From Calditrichia bacterium (GTDB lineage Bacteria; Calditrichota; Calditrichia; RBG-13-44-9; J075), in NCBI GenBank assembly GCA_028284445.1, contig JANQRS010000012.1, positions 148,965 through 212,964 of the forward strand: a stretch of 64,000 bases of DNA. Direction: 5' to 3'. Numbering within the stretch: position 1 is the stretch's first letter; each line of letters opens with the position of its first letter. The notes under the pieces were generated by a model. That model was given only the letters and a program-made list of their open reading frames with translations, did no database searches and had not been told where the DNA came from. Shown here in pieces: positions 26,974-35,248 of the stretch. The position numbers and the translations under genes were made by a program.

Positions 26974-27318
26974 TCATAAAATGTTCTCATTGATGAAAAC
27001 ATTACCAAACCCATTGTTGCTGGCGGATTTAAACAATTCTCTATCAATATAGATTTCCAAATATGCAGTGCCGCCGGCGGAAGGTCGTGTCGTCACCTCC
27101 AGAAATATTTGCTGCCCTGATTCGCCCTGGAATTCATACTCCCAAGGAACTATGGGACCTTGGATCTCAATATGTTCATCACTGTCACGATAAATCAGCG
27201 TTGCTGATGACGGCAGGCTGTCCTCGACCACATAGCGAACATTTTTTTCCGGCTCAAGGCAAACCGATGAAGGAAGACAAAAACCAACTAATAAAGATCT
27301 CAGTAATCCCGCCTGCAT
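26974..27318 (-). CDS. Small MmpS-like exported protein
   Basis: A 114-residue protein. After a short hydrophobic N terminus (LLRSLLVGFCLPSSVC, possibly a lipoprotein signal with an atypical Val before Cys) comes VRYVVEDS, an ATLIYRDSD strand, VPWEYEFQ, QQIFLEVTT and AYLEIYIDRELFKSAS. This order matches the small immunoglobulin-like MmpS fold (a Y-x-V-x-G, then V/LPW-x-Y-x-F, then V-x-I-x-V-D-G-x-L pattern), which outside mycobacteria is found in many exported proteins of unknown role. The start is uncertain: another frame just upstream is more hydrophobic, so a frameshift cannot be excluded. It lies 54 bp downstream of the sorting-tail gene. Confidence 0.5.
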   Translation of the reverse strand: MQAGLLRSLLVGFCLPSSVCLEPEKNVRYVVEDSLPSSATLIYRDSDEHIEIQGPIVPWEYEFQGESGQQIFLEVTTRPSAGGTAYLEIYIDRELFKSASNNGFGNVFINENIL

Positions 27319-27372
27319 TGATGGCTGCTACCAGCGTTAAACAAATAACCTGCCTCCCAACTCCGCCTCCCG

Positions 27373-29412
27373 CTAGCGAATGAACAGCATCTTCCGGGTT
27401 CTCCGGATCCCCTCGGCCGTTTCCAATCTATAGAAATAAGTGCCGCTTGGTAATCCCCGTGCATCAAATGTAACTGAATAACGGCCCGGCGTCTTCCGTT
27501 CCTCATTTACCAATACCGCAACCGTTTTGCCAAGTAAATCAAAAACGGTCAGGCGCACATCCGTTGTCCGGGCGATATCATAACGAATGGTTGTCGAAGG
27601 GTTAAAGGGGTTGGGGTAGTTTTGACCTAAAGAAAACGCTTCTGGCACTAACAACGCCGGAGCCTCATCCGTAACCCCTAATATGACGGAATCGGCAGAA
27701 ACAAACACACTATCGATAATCAATCCGTCGATAGTTCCTGGAGTAAAGTCACGCGCACCATACTGTTGAAAACGCATAATAAAGGTGCTGCTAAACGACA
27801 ATTCGCTATTCGCATTAATAATCGAATCGACATTTACCGTCAGTTGTTGGAACGTCAGATCGGTCCAACTCGAGGGATCAAATGCGTACACCGGCCAAAA
27901 AACCTCGCCACCATCCGAACTAAACCAGATGCCATCATAAACGTGGGTTTCATCGGCATTATCTTTGATCCAAAAGGCCAGATCTATTTCCCTATGGTTG
28001 GAAATATCCAGATGCAGATCCAATGCATTGCTGGTGAAGGCGCCATCAACCCTTCGGCCCAAAGCCACCCCGTAAAACCCCTCATAAAACGCATCAACAC
28101 CTTGAATATTATTGGTGACTTCAACAATGCCCTGATGCCCCAGAGTACCTGCCTCACCCGTTAACGCTGGATAGGTCGGATCCGCCCAGGCCCATGCGCT
28201 ATCTAATTCGCCGCTTTCAAATCCATCAAAGAATGGCAGTGGGTGATAGACAACTGGTGATTCTCTAACCTCGATCGCATCAAGCAAGATACCATCAAGC
28301 GTACCTGCTGTAAAATCACGAGCACCATATTGCTGAAAACGAATGACGAAGGAATCCGTTAAAGCCAGGTTCAAATCTTCAGCCAGTCGATCGATATCTA
28401 ACGGTGGGAGCATACCGTAGCGATTTTCTTCATTGGTGAGAATGAATTGGTAGGCGCGTTGGAAAGTACGCCCGGCATCATTGCTAAAGTATATACCGTC
28501 TTGTTCATGTGGCTCGTCTGAATAATCTGTATACCAGTAGAACATTTCCACATTTTCCGCACCAGCAAGATTTAGATGTAAATCAACAGCGTTCGTTGTG
28601 AGTAGATTTGAATCATTTCGGCGTCCCATCGCCAAGCCATATGCCCCTTCATAAGGGACGGAAGCCTGCTGAACGCTGGAGGCAACCGTTACGATTCCGC
28701 CTGGCCTTGTTGTGTTCTCAACAGTTGTCAGAGCCGGGTATGTCGCATCTGCCCAGCGCCAGGCGGGACCAAGCACGCCATCTTCGAAATCTTCCGTAAA
28801 CGGTAAGGTCTGATAGACCACTTGCGGATCAACGACCTTAATATTATCGAGAAAGATGCCGTCTTCATCGCCGAAACCATTAAAATCTGCATTGCCATAT
28901 TGCGCAAAACGAATAATGAACGAATCCGTCAGCGCCAGCCCGCGTTCTTTGGCCAATTCATCAATGTCGATTGGCGGTAGTTCTCCCCATTCATTGTTCC
29001 AGTTGACAAAATCGAAGGAATACGCTGGAAGGAATATATTGCCATCGGCACTCAGCCAAATTGCATCCTGAATTTCCGTCTCCTCGAAATAATCCCTGAT
29101 CGATATCAACAAGTCGACATTGTCATATCCGCTGAGATCCAATTGCAAATCGAGGTAGTTTTCACAAACATCGCCGTCAGCATTTTTGCCCATCACCACG
29201 CCCCAAAAGCTATCATAGCCTGCAGATATTCCCTCAATTTCCAGCCTCACTTCAACGATGCCATCGTTGGCACACGGCCTGGCAGTCCAAAATTGGGGAT
29301 CCAGAGTCCCGGTTTCGAAATCATCTTCGAAAATGACAGTCTGCGCAAGCAGTGAACTTACCAGGCATAACATCAAGAAAAGCATGGTCGGTATTATTAT
29401 TAACACTCTCAT
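27373..29412 (-). CDS. Three-repeat exported protein with type IX-like sorting tail
   Basis: The start at 29412 is chosen because it begins a signal peptide (VLIIIPTMLFLMLCLVSSLLAQ); the frame extends to 29481. The mature protein has three tandem copies of a ~180-residue domain. Each opens with EDFE/DGFE-G-L, has a central DGI(Y/W)FS-DGG motif, and ends with LTDSF-IRFQQYG then DGI-LDAIEV. The fold looks like a lectin-type jelly roll (MAM/LamG-like), an inference. The C-terminal ~85 residues form the sorting domain (QNYPNPFNPSTTIRY, VFDLLGKTV, SGTYFYRLE, KMLFIR). It is probably a cell-surface adhesin or binding protein; no enzyme residues were recognised. Confidence 0.85.
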   Translation of the reverse strand: MRVLIIIPTMLFLMLCLVSSLLAQTVIFEDDFETGTLDPQFWTARPCANDGIVEVRLEIEGISAGYDSFWGVVMGKNADGDVCENYLDLQLDLSGYDNVDLLISIRDYFEETEIQDAIWLSADGNIFLPAYSFDFVNWNNEWGELPPIDIDELAKERGLALTDSFIIRFAQYGNADFNGFGDEDGIFLDNIKVVDPQVVYQTLPFTEDFEDGVLGPAWRWADATYPALTTVENTTRPGGIVTVASSVQQASVPYEGAYGLAMGRRNDSNLLTTNAVDLHLNLAGAENVEMFYWYTDYSDEPHEQDGIYFSNDAGRTFQRAYQFILTNEENRYGMLPPLDIDRLAEDLNLALTDSFVIRFQQYGARDFTAGTLDGILLDAIEVRESPVVYHPLPFFDGFESGELDSAWAWADPTYPALTGEAGTLGHQGIVEVTNNIQGVDAFYEGFYGVALGRRVDGAFTSNALDLHLDISNHREIDLAFWIKDNADETHVYDGIWFSSDGGEVFWPVYAFDPSSWTDLTFQQLTVNVDSIINANSELSFSSTFIMRFQQYGARDFTPGTIDGLIIDSVFVSADSVILGVTDEAPALLVPEAFSLGQNYPNPFNPSTTIRYDIARTTDVRLTVFDLLGKTVAVLVNEERKTPGRYSVTFDARGLPSGTYFYRLETAEGIRRTRKMLFIR

Positions 29413-29550
29413 TAAAACAGGCCTCGTTCTTTTAATTTTGTTTCCTCCACGACAATGTCGATTTCCACAATTGCCGCCCAAACTGGTAGGTACTAAAGCA
29501 TGCGTTTTGACAACTCAAACAATGAAGTATTTGCGATGGTTTCTAGCCAA

Positions 29551-30045
29551 CTAAATGAATAGCCGGATACCCACGGCAACTGAAGCATTCTTTGGTTCCT
29601 CGCTCATTTTCGCTTCCTCGTCTGCCGCCAATCTGATCGCCGGCGCGATTTCCATATAAACACCCATGCGATATATCCCACTACTATTTCGTCCTGAATA
29701 GTGGACCAACCCTAACGGCACGCCTACTAAGGTGCGAGCCTCGTGTCCAAAACGCAGTACCGCCTTAATCCCGAAGTAGAATCGAAAATTTCCAGACGTT
29801 GTTCTAAGGACCTCTTCGTTATGGATTAAATAGCTACCGTCGATCTGAAAATGTCCCTCATCCCCTGTTGAAGCCGACAGGAAACCGTCCACTGCAATCC
29901 TCTTTGCTAACCAATACTGAACGCTTAACCCTGAATGTCCCGGTACGTGGAGACCATATCCAATTCCAAGCTTTGGAACCTCTGTCTGTGCCTGTAAACA
30001 ACCAATGCAGCAAATAATCCAGCACAATATAAACCTAGCCTTCAC
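29551..30045 (-). CDS. Small outer-membrane beta-barrel protein
   Basis: The GTG at 30045 is preferred: GGAAAGG lies 8 nt upstream, and it gives a compact signal peptide (FILCWIICCIGCLQAQ); an ATG at 30108 would add 21 residues that look non-functional. The mature ~145 residues alternate short beta-strands with turns (LGIGYGLHVPG; RFYFGIKAVLRFG; SGIYRMGVYMEIAP; ASVAVGIRLFI) and end in a hydrophobic strand with a terminal Ile, as in eight-stranded OmpA/OmpX-like barrels. It resembles small barrel proteins of FCB bacteria. Function unknown. Confidence 0.6.
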   Translation of the reverse strand: MKARFILCWIICCIGCLQAQTEVPKLGIGYGLHVPGHSGLSVQYWLAKRIAVDGFLSASTGDEGHFQIDGSYLIHNEEVLRTTSGNFRFYFGIKAVLRFGHEARTLVGVPLGLVHYSGRNSSGIYRMGVYMEIAPAIRLAADEEAKMSEEPKNASVAVGIRLFI

Positions 30046-30108
30046 AGCAGCTACCTTTCCGATCTTCCGACCTTGGGAGTCATAACACGCGACATGAGAC
30101 GGGATCAT

Positions 30109-30490
30109 GCCTACATTCGAATTGATAATAATATTTTTCTTTCAGGGAACTTCGACTGGTGAGACAAGATAATTCGGTAGGGCTACACGATTCAATTAGC
30201 AATAGTCCGGCGACATCTAGGAATTTTCCTAATCGATATCAGATAATTCTGCATTCTTATCTCTTTGTACGGGATGCAGTAATAGGACATTGAGAAATTT
30301 GCTCTAGGGCATGTAGGAATTTATCCACTTCTCTCTCGACAAAATCCACGACACTTGTAAGCATTGTTTACAATATTGCTTTCTCTAAAAGCAACCTGGC
30401 CCTATTTTCTACGTAAATCACAGTTCGGTTTGATTTTTGCTCTTTATTGCAGTGAGGCACACATTGACTTTGTTAATTAGGAGATATATC
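30109..30490. other. Divergent intergenic region
   Basis: A gap of about 380 bp between two small barrel genes on opposite strands. It must hold both promoters and is AT-rich, but no clear -35/-10 pair was found. A short tgtaa/ttaca inverted repeat lies near 30356-30372. No coding frame or RNA was recognised. Confidence 0.4.
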
Positions 30491-31039
30491 ATGGTTAGAA
30501 CTTTATTTATGGCAATTGCATTGGTGGCTCTGGCCTTTACCAGTGTATCTGCGCAAAGCAGCGGTATTGGACCGCAAATGGGGTATTTCAAAACCAGCGA
30601 TGCTGATCAAGGTAATTTTACCGGTGGTGCAGTCATTCGCATGCCGCTGAGCCCGGCCTTGAGCCTGGAAGGCTCAATCAACTATCGTCAGGAAGAATTC
30701 CTTGACGAGCAGGTGACCGTAAAGAACTGGCCCTTGATGGTGACCGGTCTCTTCTATCCATTGCCGATTGTATATGGCGCTGCCGGCGCTGGTTGGTATA
30801 ACACCACCATCGATTATGATCAGGATTTATTGGGCATAAATGCCCCGGAAGATGAAACAAAGCAGAAGTTCGGTTGGCACTTCGGAGGAGGCGTTGAGCT
30901 GCCCTTCGGAACCGGCTCAACCCTGTTTGGCGATATTCGCTATGTATTCATTGACTATAATTTTGATGAAATCCCCGGCAGCAGCGAAATCAGCAGTGAT
31001 TTTGTTGTTATGCAGCTGGGATTGGTTTTCAATATGTAA
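30491..31039 (+). CDS. Outer-membrane beta-barrel protein (OmpW/OmpA-like)
   Basis: A 182-residue protein. The ATG at 30491 has AGGAGA upstream and starts a signal peptide (LFMAIALVALAFTSVSAQ). The mature part is a run of amphipathic strands with Gly turns (GIGPQMGYFKTSD; LSLEGSINYRQEEF; GAAGAGWYNTTIDY; FGWHFGGGVELPFG; LFGDIRYVFIDYNF) and ends VMQLGLVFNM, a typical barrel closing strand. This matches eight-stranded outer-membrane proteins with an attachment or structural role. A UUCG-loop terminator follows. Confidence 0.75.
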   Translation: MVRTLFMAIALVALAFTSVSAQSSGIGPQMGYFKTSDADQGNFTGGAVIRMPLSPALSLEGSINYRQEEFLDEQVTVKNWPLMVTGLFYPLPIVYGAAGAGWYNTTIDYDQDLLGINAPEDETKQKFGWHFGGGVELPFGTGSTLFGDIRYVFIDYNFDEIPGSSEISSDFVVMQLGLVFNM

Positions 31040-31051
31040 TTCTGTTTGATG

Positions 31052-31073
31052 GTATCCCGCTTCGGCGGGATAC
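31052..31073. terminator. Bidirectional terminator hairpin
   Basis: A 9-bp perfect stem gtatcccgc/gcgggatac with a TTCG tetraloop, between the convergent barrel gene and ferredoxin gene (stops at 31039 and 31078). T-runs are weak on both sides. Confidence 0.75.
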
Positions 31074-31077
31074 TGCT

Positions 31078-31275
31078 TCATGCATCACTATGCCGGATTG
31101 CCGTCACCGGACATACTTTCTCGCAGGCAAGACAAACCACATCACAAGGCTTATCCACCGCAATTGTATCAAAGGCACTAATAAACCCTGCTTCCAAGGG
31201 GCAAACTGCCACACAGGCACCGCACTTGATACAGGCATTCCAATCTATCTCAAACATCACCGGGTGTTTGGCCAT
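31078..31275 (-). CDS. 2[4Fe-4S] ferredoxin
   Basis: A 65-residue ferredoxin with two CxxCxxCxxxCP clusters: CIKCGACVAVCP early and CLACEKVCP late; the first Cys of the second set is in PCDVVCLACEKVCP. This is the bacterial 2[4Fe-4S] ferredoxin layout with a ~16-residue loop between clusters. It begins 9 bp after the flavoprotein reductase on the same strand, with an AAGAGGG site, so it probably donates electrons to it, as in known ferredoxin-coupled geranylgeranyl reductases. The initial MAKHPVMFEIDWNAC stretch is typical of this fused-pair partner. Confidence 0.9.
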   Translation of the reverse strand: MAKHPVMFEIDWNACIKCGACVAVCPLEAGFISAFDTIAVDKPCDVVCLACEKVCPVTAIRHSDA

Positions 31276-31284
31276 TTTTCCCTC

Positions 31285-32451
31285 TTAAATCTTACGATAT
31301 TCTGATTCAGGACTGAAATAATGGGACAATGTCTCGAACAACATCTGGTTGCGCCGATCGATATCACGCTGCCGAAAAATCTCCCGCTTTCTACGATACA
31401 ATCGCCACATCGACTCGCCCAGCTCCTCGGACCAGCGTTGTTGATAGGCCGACATGCACTGTTCATCGGGCGTATTACCCCCTCGGATAACATCAGCTAT
31501 AAAGCGGCCAGCAATCGCCCCACAACGCAAGGCAGTGTGGATGCCACCGCCGGTAATTGGATTTACATGCCGGGCCGCATCACCTACCAGAAGCATATTA
31601 TCGCTGTATTGCTGCTTCAGTGGCGCTGCCAGCGGTACGCCGCCGCCCTGGATCTCGAGAACTCTCAGGTCTTTCAGGCGGTCGCTAAGGAAGGAATCTT
31701 TAATCAGCTTTTCGAGATAGGCATGCGCATCATCGTCAGTCATGGTGCGAATCACACCAAGCCCGACTTCGGCATGTTTATTTTGTTTCGGAAATATCCA
31801 GGCATAGCCACCGGGGGCAATAGCGTGTCCGGTCATGATCTCCAGCAGGCCCTCGGTCTCCACGCCATCAACCACGTACTGAAGACAGGATGCCAATTCA
31901 CTCAGCTTAATGTGGGTGGCAAGGCCAAACCACTTGCCAACCTGGGATTGCACGCCATCTGCGCCGGCCAAAATTCGGGTGCGCACGCTGACCTCCTGTC
32001 CCAGTCGACGCAGCCGCACTTCAAGCAGATCGGGCGATATACGATCCACGCCCAGTGCTTCGGTCTTTAACCAGCTTTCCACACCGCTATCTTCAGCCAT
32101 GCTCAAAAGCGCGCGGTCAAATCGGCGTCGATCAACGACATATCCCAGTGGAGCATCCGCATAGACATCCGGCTTTAACTCCCGATAGTCCAGATAAACT
32201 GGATTTCCAGCCTCATCATAAACAATGAAGCCATATATAGGCGTCAGGACGAATTCACTCTCCGGCATCACTTCAACATCCGAAAGCGCATGTGCGCTAA
32301 CCGCTCCGGAGCATTGTATCGGTGCGCCAAGCTCCTGCTTTTTATCTACTAACAAAACCCGAAGTCCGTTTTCGGCTGCATATCGGGCAGTTGTTGCGCC
32401 GGCAGGTCCTGATCCGATTACTACCAAATCGTAGTCAGATGATCTGCTCAT
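31285..32451 (-). CDS. Geranylgeranyl reductase family FAD enzyme
   Basis: A 388-residue flavoprotein. The start at 32451 follows TTGGAG and begins the FAD Rossmann fold: VVIGSGPAGATTARYA then VLLVDKKQELG. The family motif CSGAVSAHAL follows the fold, and the later GDAARHVNPITGGGIHTAL is the GD motif that binds the FAD ribityl. The central AWIFPKQNKHAEVGLGV is typical of the geranylgeranyl reductase family (PLN00093/TIGR02032). Such enzymes reduce isoprenoid double bonds in archaeal lipids, chlorophyll or menaquinone (MenJ). In a bacterium the last is the likeliest substrate class. The adjacent ferredoxin is the probable electron donor. Confidence 0.88.
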   Translation of the reverse strand: MSRSSDYDLVVIGSGPAGATTARYAAENGLRVLLVDKKQELGAPIQCSGAVSAHALSDVEVMPESEFVLTPIYGFIVYDEAGNPVYLDYRELKPDVYADAPLGYVVDRRRFDRALLSMAEDSGVESWLKTEALGVDRISPDLLEVRLRRLGQEVSVRTRILAGADGVQSQVGKWFGLATHIKLSELASCLQYVVDGVETEGLLEIMTGHAIAPGGYAWIFPKQNKHAEVGLGVIRTMTDDDAHAYLEKLIKDSFLSDRLKDLRVLEIQGGGVPLAAPLKQQYSDNMLLVGDAARHVNPITGGGIHTALRCGAIAGRFIADVIRGGNTPDEQCMSAYQQRWSEELGESMWRLYRRKREIFRQRDIDRRNQMLFETLSHYFSPESEYRKI

Positions 32452-32634
32452 CAGTCTCCAATGACATTTTGTGAGTGGCAATATCTGTAGTCCATCAATT
32501 AAAATACAGACAATTTTTAGAATCAGTGACTTTATACCTTTCCTTCAAATTTTACAAGCTGTATTTTGTTATGAACAAGCTGATCGCATACTAAATGCGC
32601 CTAAATCCCGGACACCCATTCGAAGACCCTGAAT

Positions 32635-34758
32635 ATGCCGGCCAAATTGATGATTCGTGCTTTGCTGTGCGTCTGCCTGCTTCAAAGCATCTGCCAGGCC
32701 CAGATGACCCGCAACGAATTTGAATACCTGTCGCCACGACCGGGAGCAATCTATCTGTTACCGCAGAGTACAATCATCCTAAGGCCCGGTGAAACCTTTC
32801 AGCAACGTCCGCTCAATTTGGCGGATCGTATCTCAGTATCTGGCAGCGTCAGTGGCGATCATAGCGGCAAAATCCGCATCGCCGGGGACCGTAAATCTGT
32901 TCTCTTCAAACCCGACAGCAGCTTTCTGCTCGGCGAACATGTGACCGTATCGATCTCCGCTGGTTTTCGATCGGCAGACGGACGGCCCCTAAATCCGCTT
33001 ATCTATCGCTTTCGCATTGCCAATACCCTGCCAGCCAAGACCAGTAATAAGCAGCTCTTGCAGGAAGAACTAAAGGATGTACTGCCGGAAAAACCCGCAC
33101 CTACGACCAGCACGCCGGAGAAATATGATCCCCATGCCGCTTTTTCGCTGCCGCCTGACTTTCCGATTATGAACATTACGGCGCACGACAATCCATCAGA
33201 CAGTTACTACTTCCTGGCAAATTTGTCCTGGGGACCAAATCCGCCACGGCCTTATCACCTTCTGATGCTGGACAATAACGGCTTCCCGGTTTTCTTTCGA
33301 AAACTGCCGTTTATTGCGGTCGATTTCAAACCCCAGGCAAATGGCTATCTCACTTACTTCGACATTGAACGCGATGTGCACTATGCGCTGGATCAAACAT
33401 TTACACTGGTCGACAGTTTCACTTGTGGCAATGGCTACCTCACGGATTTACACGAGCTTCAGGTTCTGGAGAACCACCATGCGTTGTTGATGAGCTATGA
33501 CCCGCAAATTGTTGACTTGCGTGAATATGGTGGCCGGGAAGATGCGACGGTTATCGGCTTGGTGATTCAGGAGCAGGATGCAAACAAAGACGTGATATTC
33601 CAGTGGCGCAGCTGGGACCATATGGAGATTACCGACTCGGACCGTAATTTGACCAGTCAGACCGTAGATCTGATCCACGGCAACTCCATTGAAGTTGACG
33701 ACGATGACCATTTGCTTATCAGCAGCAGAAACTTAAAAGAAGTTACCAAAATCAACCGCATCACCGGCAACATCATCTGGCGGCTGGGTGGACTACGCAA
33801 TGAATTCACATTCGTTGATGAGGAAACCAGTTTTAATCATCAGCACGATGCGCGGCGATTGTCCAATGGCAATATTCTGATTTACGATAACAGCAACCAA
33901 TCGTCGCCCCGGGAATCAAGGGCAGTGGAATACCACCTGGATGAGGTCAATAAGATCGCGACAAAGGTCTGGGAATATCGCGAGCCGGGACAGGAATTTG
34001 GCGATATTATGGGAAGTAGCCGACGCCTGGCAAATGGCAATACGGTGATTGGCTGGGGCCGGGCAACACGGGCAGTTTCCGAAATTCGCCCGGATGGTGT
34101 CAAGGCTCTGGAAATGCGCTTTGAACCTGCCCTGCTAAGCTATCGCGCTATCCCCTCTACCTGGAAAGGCCGCGCCAAGGCCCCATACATATGGAAGCGG
34201 CAAGCCGGTCCGGCGGCAACGCTCAGCTTTATGCACTTCGGCGCGGAGAATATCCGCGAATACCATATTTACCGTGGTACAAGCGCAGAGGATCTCAATA
34301 AGATCGCTACAACAGCGGAGCAGTTCCTGCGGATCAGGAGTCATCGCACAGGCATCACGGAATATTATGGGGTGAAATCAATTGACAATAACGGTATAGC
34401 AAGCGAAATGTCCAATGTTATTGCCTACACACCGACCTATTCTAAAAAAGATAGCGAAACTCCAATGGCGGGAACAGAGGAAGACATTCAACTCTTGCAA
34501 AACTATCCGAACCCCTTTAATCCATCTACCTCAATACGATTTACTATAGCGGAAGATAATGAGATAGAGCTGCTGATTTTCAATATTCTTGGACAGCAAG
34601 TTCGACAAATCTTCCACGGACACCTCATGTCCGGTGATTACAATTTTGAGTGGGATGGTAATAATTCGTTTGGCAATCCGCTGCCTTCCGGCGTCTATTA
34701 TTATCAATTAACATCGGGACAATATCGGCAAATTCGCAAAATGTTATTGATCAGGTGA
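32635..34758 (+). CDS. Arylsulfotransferase-like exported protein with sorting tail
   Basis: A 707-residue protein with a signal peptide (MIRALLCVCLLQSICQAQ, starting at either 32635 or 32650; no good Shine-Dalgarno separates them). Residues ~25-130 are an Ig-like domain. The central ~420 residues match the arylsulfotransferase (ASST) family propeller: LHELQVLENHHALL, HGNSIEVDDDDHLLIS, ITGNIIWRLGG and the signature FNHQHDARRLSNGNILIYDN with its conserved His. ASST enzymes move sulfate between phenols. The C terminus has an Fn3-like domain and then a type IX-like tail (QNYPNPFNPSTSIRF, SGVYYYQL, KMLLIR). Surface-exposed; the substrate is unknown. Confidence 0.85.
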   Translation: MPAKLMIRALLCVCLLQSICQAQMTRNEFEYLSPRPGAIYLLPQSTIILRPGETFQQRPLNLADRISVSGSVSGDHSGKIRIAGDRKSVLFKPDSSFLLGEHVTVSISAGFRSADGRPLNPLIYRFRIANTLPAKTSNKQLLQEELKDVLPEKPAPTTSTPEKYDPHAAFSLPPDFPIMNITAHDNPSDSYYFLANLSWGPNPPRPYHLLMLDNNGFPVFFRKLPFIAVDFKPQANGYLTYFDIERDVHYALDQTFTLVDSFTCGNGYLTDLHELQVLENHHALLMSYDPQIVDLREYGGREDATVIGLVIQEQDANKDVIFQWRSWDHMEITDSDRNLTSQTVDLIHGNSIEVDDDDHLLISSRNLKEVTKINRITGNIIWRLGGLRNEFTFVDEETSFNHQHDARRLSNGNILIYDNSNQSSPRESRAVEYHLDEVNKIATKVWEYREPGQEFGDIMGSSRRLANGNTVIGWGRATRAVSEIRPDGVKALEMRFEPALLSYRAIPSTWKGRAKAPYIWKRQAGPAATLSFMHFGAENIREYHIYRGTSAEDLNKIATTAEQFLRIRSHRTGITEYYGVKSIDNNGIASEMSNVIAYTPTYSKKDSETPMAGTEEDIQLLQNYPNPFNPSTSIRFTIAEDNEIELLIFNILGQQVRQIFHGHLMSGDYNFEWDGNNSFGNPLPSGVYYYQLTSGQYRQIRKMLLIR

Positions 34759-35248
34759 TGACCGAAGCAACGTCGACCGACAGTACCTAACCGTGAAAAC
34801 GTTCTTTTCTGGGAATTCCATGTTGCCTAAACGCAGCTTTCCCCTTATGTTATAGTAGGTAAGTACTCAACAAACGAGGAATCAGAAAATTTACGCTCTG
34901 TTGCTGGAGAGTTGCTTCTAAAAGAGGCAACGGTAAGGGGATATTGTATGCCGGCTTCTTATCTGACCGGCACAAACAATTGTACATGAAAGAAGCGATG
35001 CGAGGAAAAATTGATCGCTATCATGTACGAACTCTATGAAATCGGTTAATATGAACTGATTTTTGTGTGATGGAAGTAGGGAAAGCAGTCTCCGGAACAT
35101 TGAGGTTCCCTTTCAGCGTTTCCACGCTGTTCCCCAAATCCTGCCTGACGTTCGGCAACAAACGTTATCCAAGCGACTTTTATCACCGCGCATTATAAAA
35201 TTGAAAATTTGATAGCACTGACAGAAGAACAACCGGATCACGGTGCTT
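34759..35248. other. Long intergenic region with possible structured RNA
   Basis: A 490-bp gap without a credible coding frame (only short shadow frames). Several nested or consecutive stems lie at 34841-35062; see the ncRNA candidate. A further hairpin, cagcg/cgctg, lies near 35115-35130. No promoter was called, though TATAGT occurs at about 34851. Confidence 0.5.
34841..35064 (+). ncRNA. Candidate structured RNA (unassigned)
   Basis: Five stems fall in order: 34841-34848 with 34933-34940 (ccccttat with gtaagggg, one G-T); nested 34911-34919 with 34923-34931 (9 bp, one G-T); 34949-34954 with 34967-34972; 34981-34989 with 35021-35029 (9 bp) enclosing 34994-34999 with 35014-35019; and 35040-35047 with 35054-35061 followed by a short T-run. 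The order is like a small RNA ending in a weak terminator. It matches no class I know (not tmRNA, SRP, RNase P or 6S). The strand is uncertain. Confidence 0.3.

Noticed and set aside
31321..32070. 249-residue plus-strand frame
   Set aside because: Antisense to the geranylgeranyl-reductase-type gene, whose FAD motifs are clear.
34918..35100. 60-residue minus-strand frame in the long gap
   Set aside because: It coincides with the hairpin-rich region, has no ribosome-binding site and no recognisable domain.
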